Below, piece by piece: positions 63,596 through 64,000 of a stretch of 64,000 bases of DNA. The notes beneath the pieces were generated by a model. The model did no database searches. It saw nothing but the letters and a program-made list of their open reading frames with translations, and had not been told where the DNA came from. The DNA is from Agromyces sp. G08B096 (GTDB lineage Bacteria; Actinomycetota; Actinomycetes; Actinomycetales; Microbacteriaceae). The position numbers and the translations under genes are program-made. Position 1 is the first letter of the stretch. Each line of letters begins with the position of its first letter. Location: the NCBI RefSeq assembly GCF_040267705.1, contig NZ_CP158374.1, forward strand, positions 124,001 through 188,000, in the 5' to 3' direction.

Positions 63596-64000
63596 TCAGC
63601 CGCCGAAGTCGGCTCGGTGATCGGCGGCCCACTGGGCGTAGGTCCGCGCGGGGTGCCCGGTGATCTGCTCGATGACGTCGTTGACCGGCGCGGGCTTGCC
63701 GACTGCCTGTGCCATGAGCGCGAACAGTGCGGCCAGGAACTCGGGGTCCATGAACTGGCTCATCTGCTCCAGCACGGGCTCCGGGTCGAGGTCCTCGACG
63801 GTGAGCGTGCGCCCGAGCGTCGTGCCGAGGAGGTGGACCTGTTGGGTCTGGGTCAGCGATTCGGGTCCGGTCAGGTCGTAGGCCCGCTCCGCGTGCCCGC
63901 CGCCGATCAGGATGCGGGCGGCCACCTCGGCGACGTCGCGCTCGTGCACGGCACTGAAGGCCGCTTCGGTGTACGGCGCGCGGATGACGTCACCGCCCTG
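63596..64000 (-). CDS. NmrA/SDR-type NAD(P)-binding protein, N-terminus cut by window edge
   Basis: The last 134 residues of a protein whose start lies beyond the window. IRAPYTEAAFSAVHERDVAE is the strand-loop where atypical short-chain dehydrogenases close over the cofactor; YDLTGPESLTQTQQVHLLGT and TGHPARTYAQWAADHRADF are typical C-terminal parts of the NmrA-like family, which often sense redox state or act on quinones. The Rossmann loop is not visible, so catalytic status cannot be judged. Confidence 0.82.
   Translation of the reverse strand, partial: QGGDVIRAPYTEAAFSAVHERDVAEVAARILIGGGHAERAYDLTGPESLTQTQQVHLLGTTLGRTLTVEDLDPEPVLEQMSQFMDPEFLAALFALMAQAVGKPAPVNDVIEQITGHPARTYAQWAADHRADFGG

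Overview
The window is chromosomal DNA of a very GC-rich actinobacterium. Gene content (HspR/HAIR heat-shock control, ClpS-DUF2017 pair, F420-dependent enzymes, LAxTG-anchored surface protein, Lys-rich-poor GC-biased proteins) and the constant recurrence of the heptamer GGATGCC/GGCATCC point to Microbacteriaceae (Agromyces/Microbacterium relatives); the family-level call is inference. There are no rRNA or tRNA genes, insertion sequences, prophage genes or CRISPR arrays that I can recognise.

Layout. 1-3.0 kb: assimilatory sulfate reduction (cysH, ferredoxin-type sulfite reductase, sirohydrochlorin chelatase). 3.0-13.4 kb: mostly minus-strand genes: UMF1-type MFS carrier, endonuclease/exonuclease/phosphatase protein, RIO-type kinase with a possible leader peptide, stand-alone TOPRIM protein (+), a three-gene permease set with 11-bp overlaps, a lipoprotein, rlmN and a TauE/SafE exporter. 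13.4-17.7 kb: dnaK-grpE-dnaJ-hspR operon behind a SigR/SigH-type promoter overlapped by an HspR site. 17.8-26 kb: secreted proteins, haloacetate-dehalogenase-like hydrolase, cyclic-phosphodiesterase/5'-nucleotidase, rRNA methyltransferase, clpS-DUF2017 and small membrane proteins. 26.3-41.4 kb: a membrane-transport block (MscS, YfeO-type ClC, SulP, GAP, AI-2E, DHA2 MFS) and a second SulP and AI-2E pair next to an arylsulfatase. 41.4-44.5 kb: type III polyketide synthase, methyltransferase and flavin hydroxylase, a compact phenolic-lipid-type cluster. 44.5-53.1 kb: small hydrolases, an F420-type nitroreductase, a MocR regulator divergent from an EamA exporter, YceI, methyltransferases, DUF3626, ArsR regulator with dienelactone hydrolase, LLM oxidoreductase. 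53.3-55.6 kb: an N-domain-less ClpB with the same promoter/operator geometry as dnaK. 55.6-64 kb: MFS carrier, carboxylesterase, a 10-repeat sortase-anchored surface protein, zinc alcohol dehydrogenase, a frameshifted F420 PPOX gene and a truncated NmrA-type gene.

How it works together. dnaK and clpB, 40 kb apart, share GGAAT-N18-GTT with an HspR inverted repeat starting exactly on the GTT, so induction by an ECF stress sigma factor and repression by HspR act on the same bases; hspR is the last gene of the dnaK operon and closes the loop. Sulfur handling recurs: APS reduction, sulfite reduction, sirohaem synthesis, a possible sulfite exporter, two SulP carriers and an arylsulfatase. Many genes appear to be leaderless, with a TANNNT box 5-8 nt (mostly 6) before the start codon. 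The most unusual DNA-level signal is the GGATGCC heptamer, which also occurs as inverted pairs forming two 24-bp perfect palindromes inside genes and two intergenic hairpins, in the style of DNA uptake sequences.
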